Source: CAYVBN01 sp964538565 (GTDB taxonomy: Bacteria > Pseudomonadota > Alphaproteobacteria > Rhizobiales > Xanthobacteraceae). Taken from it: DNA of 29,494 nt. The stretch lies in assembly GCA_964538565.1 (NCBI GenBank), contig CAZIGW010000158.1, positions 1-29,494 of the forward strand, in the 5' to 3' direction. Of the stretch, positions 27,799 to 29,494 are shown piece by piece. Within the stretch, counting starts at the first letter, position 1, and each line of letters starts with the position of its first letter. A program made the translations under genes and the position numbers. The notes beneath the pieces were generated by a model. The model was given only the letters and a program-made list of their open reading frames with translations, was not told where the DNA came from and searched no databases.

Positions 27799-28151
27799 CC
27801 GCGATCACGGGCCCCTTCGTTTCGATTGCCGCCGCCGGCGAGCGCTCGCTCGACGGTGCCGAAGCCCAGCGCATTCTCAACGGCCGGCGTTTTTCCCTGT
27901 CGTGCGTCGACGGAACGTCGGGATCGGCGCGTCTTGCCGGCACGGTCGTCTCGGCGAACTACCTGCGCGGCGGCGATGACTCCGGGGCGGTGCGGGATTT
28001 CGGCCATGTGCGCGCGAGCGGCGGCAATCTCTGCATTCGCTGGAAGGAGCTCAACGGCGGCGTCGAAGGCTGCTACCAGGTCTCCCAGCGCTCCGAGAAC
28101 ACGTACCGCATCGCCAGCGGCATGGGCTGGTGCGACCTCTCGGTGCGGTGA
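27765..28151 (+). CDS. Secreted four-cysteine protein, copy 2 (128 aa)
   Basis: 128 aa from ATG 27765, with GGGAG about nine bases upstream. Signal peptide MRKTLYVVAALTAITGPFVSIAAA, cleaved near Ala24. The mature domain has Cys47, 90, 103 and 123 in RFSLSCVDGTSG, GNLCIRW, VEGCYQV and GWCDLSV, spaced 43/13/20 compared with 46/11/23 in the protein at 26016-26471. The shared C-x-(E/D)GTSG-x-x-R stretch, the C(F/Y)-x-V and the final (Y/W)CD(F/L) make common ancestry likely, although overall identity is low. It is shorter and lacks the Ser/Arg-rich tail. A periplasmic domain of unknown function with two disulfides is expected. It is followed by a strong intrinsic terminator, so it is probably a single-gene unit. 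Confidence 0.78.
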   Translation: MRKTLYVVAALTAITGPFVSIAAAGERSLDGAEAQRILNGRRFSLSCVDGTSGSARLAGTVVSANYLRGGDDSGAVRDFGHVRASGGNLCIRWKELNGGVEGCYQVSQRSENTYRIASGMGWCDLSVR

Positions 28152-28192
28152 TCGCGATCGCCGCGACCGGCGAGCACGAGACAAGACGGCGA

Positions 28193-28221
28193 GGGGCGGC
28201 GAGAGCCGCCCCGTTCTTTTT
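28193..28221 (+). terminator. Intrinsic terminator
   Basis: GGGGCGGC, a GAGA tetraloop and GCCGCCCC form a perfect 8-bp stem, followed by GTTCTTTTT. It lies 41 bases after the stop of the four-cysteine protein gene and is the clearest intrinsic terminator in the window. Its T-tract touches the stop codon of the convergent DUF2339 gene. Confidence 0.88.
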
Positions 28222-29494
28222 CACGCCGCCCGCGCCTGCGGAAACAGCAGTCGCTGATACAGAAAGCCGATGCCGACCAGCACCAGGCCGAGGCCGATGA
28301 ACGACAGCGCCCGCCAGATGCCGGTGATGCCGGCGAGATCGATCAGAAAGACCTTGCCGACCGTGAGCAGCACGACGGCGGCGGAGGCGAGGCGCGCCGG
28401 CTGCGAGCGCAGCGCGATGCCGGCGAGCAGCAGCGCGACCCCGAAGGTGAGCCATGCCGCCGAGTAGGTGTAGCGTTCCGCGTCGGTCGTCAGGCCGGCG
28501 GTCAGCACCGCGCCGTGGTAGAGTGTGCGCACCTCGAGCGACAGATAGACGAGCGCCAGCACGATCGCGGTGACCGCCGCCACCGTCCGGTAGGCCGGCG
28601 GCCGATGCTCGCGCACGACGCGCGCGAGGACGGCGGCGAGCAACGCGGGGATCGCGTAGCCGAGCAGCAGCAGATTGACAAAGCTGCCGCCGACGTTTCG
28701 GTTGACGAACAGCGGATTCTGGTCGAGCAGCAGGCCGAGCGCGATCACCGCCAGCGTGAAGCCGAACACGACGATCGCGCCCGCCCCGTGCACGACGCTG
28801 CGGCTGCGCCGGTACACGTGCTCGAGCCCGATCGCCATCGCCATGCCCACGCAGGCCTGCAGCGCCAGCTCGGCCAGACCCGGGTCGGCGCGGAACAGGT
28901 CGCCGCTGTTGATTGCGCGACGGATTTCCAATGCCGCGAGCAGCACGGTGAACAGGATGGCCGCCGCCTCCACCGTGCGGACCGGCACGTCGTCCATGCG
29001 TCGGCGCAGCAGGTATCCGGCGAGCCAGAATGCGGCGGCCGGCACCCCGTAGCCATAGAGCAGCCAATTGAAAATCGGCGTCGTGCCGATGTCGTCGCCG
29101 ACGATGCGCGGCTCCCAGCCGATGCGCGCGAGCACCAGCACCACGACGGCCGCCGCCAGCCAGCGCAGCATCGGCAGCGCCCGCTGCTGCGACACCCAGG
29201 CGATGCCCGGGACCATCAGGGCGAGCCCGACGGTCAGCCAGCCGCGATCGAGCGCGAAGGTGAGTGCGAGCGCGAGCGCGGCGGTCGCGCCCGTCGCGCT
29301 GAGCGCGCTCGAAGCGACGAGCCCCGGACGCGGCGGGCGCCGCATCAGCGCTTCGGTGACGGTTGCGAACAGCGCGGCCAGCAGCAGCGCGATCCCGGCG
29401 AAGGTCAGTGCGCGATCGAACGTGGTGATGCGACAGTAGAGGGCGATCAGCATCGCGATCGGCGCCAGCACCCCGGCTGCGCTCCACAGCAGCG
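28221..29494 (-). CDS. DUF2339 membrane protein, 5' end missing
   Basis: The frame is open through the right edge of the window (LLWSAAG precedes the GTG at 29471), so the start lies outside; about 424 C-terminal residues are seen of a family usually near 900 aa. The visible part is an almost continuous series of hydrophobic helices with short loops, as in DUF2339. The closing stretch VGKVFLIDLAGITGIWRALSFIGLGLVLVGIGFLYQR is the family's conserved end. NPLFVNRNVGGSFVNLLLLGYAIPA and LYHGAVLTAGLTTDAERYTYSAAWL are also typical. An inner membrane protein of unknown function is expected. Convergent with the four-cysteine gene, sharing the terminator region. Confidence 0.88.
   Translation of the reverse strand, partial: LLWSAAGVLAPIAMLIALYCRITTFDRALTFAGIALLLAALFATVTEALMRRPPRPGLVASSALSATGATAALALALTFALDRGWLTVGLALMVPGIAWVSQQRALPMLRWLAAAVVVLVLARIGWEPRIVGDDIGTTPIFNWLLYGYGVPAAAFWLAGYLLRRRMDDVPVRTVEAAAILFTVLLAALEIRRAINSGDLFRADPGLAELALQACVGMAMAIGLEHVYRRSRSVVHGAGAIVVFGFTLAVIALGLLLDQNPLFVNRNVGGSFVNLLLLGYAIPALLAAVLARVVREHRPPAYRTVAAVTAIVLALVYLSLEVRTLYHGAVLTAGLTTDAERYTYSAAWLTFGVALLLAGIALRSQPARLASAAVVLLTVGKVFLIDLAGITGIWRALSFIGLGLVLVGIGFLYQRLLFPQARAA

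Overview
The window is about 29.5 kb of very GC-rich DNA from an alphaproteobacterium, most likely a member of the Hyphomicrobiales (Rhizobiales). Three things point there. The gene order adenine-N6 methyltransferase / S49 peptidase / small membrane protein / glyQ / glyS, followed at a distance by ppdK and a SleB-type cell wall hydrolase, is a backbone I associate with that order. The nadABC operon is preceded by a large TGCTCA/TGAGCA palindrome of the kind bound by NadQ. An Irr-box-like element lies upstream of an iron-permease cassette. The assignment rests on recalled gene order and motifs, not on a database search.

Layout, left to right. Positions 1-5793 (+) hold housekeeping genes: a truncated methyltransferase, an S49 peptidase, a small single-span membrane protein, and glyQ and glyS for the two glycyl-tRNA synthetase subunits. 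Positions 5794-8513 (+) look like an iron-uptake cassette: an outer-membrane-like beta-barrel protein, a periplasmic cupredoxin, an FTR1-type permease and a DUF3096 micro-protein, with the Irr-box-like palindrome upstream. ppdK (8749-11427) returns to the backbone. A TRAP transporter unit of the TAXI type follows (fused permease, solute receptor, 100-aa membrane protein; 11657-15002), then a cell wall hydrolase (15367-16797) whose leader contains a CtrA-like motif.

From 16820 to 21278 genes run on the minus strand: nadA-nadB-nadC, encoding de novo NAD synthesis from aspartate to nicotinate mononucleotide, followed by a DUF1275 membrane protein. Upstream of nadA is a perfect 27-bp palindrome. 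A LysR regulator (21462-22379, -) is divergent from an MFS transporter (22546-23802, +). Then come a family-2 glycosyltransferase and an AcuI/YhdH-type oxidoreductase (+).

The right end (26016-28151) carries two small secreted proteins that look like diverged members of one four-cysteine family, on either side of a second LysR gene. A clear intrinsic terminator follows, and then the 3' part of a large DUF2339 membrane protein that runs off the window.

No rRNA, tRNA, CRISPR array, insertion sequence or prophage was seen. The most interesting signals are the iron cassette with its Irr-like box, the nadA palindrome, the four-cysteine pair, and several small genes below usual ORF cut-offs (33 and 47 aa, and possibly 52 aa).
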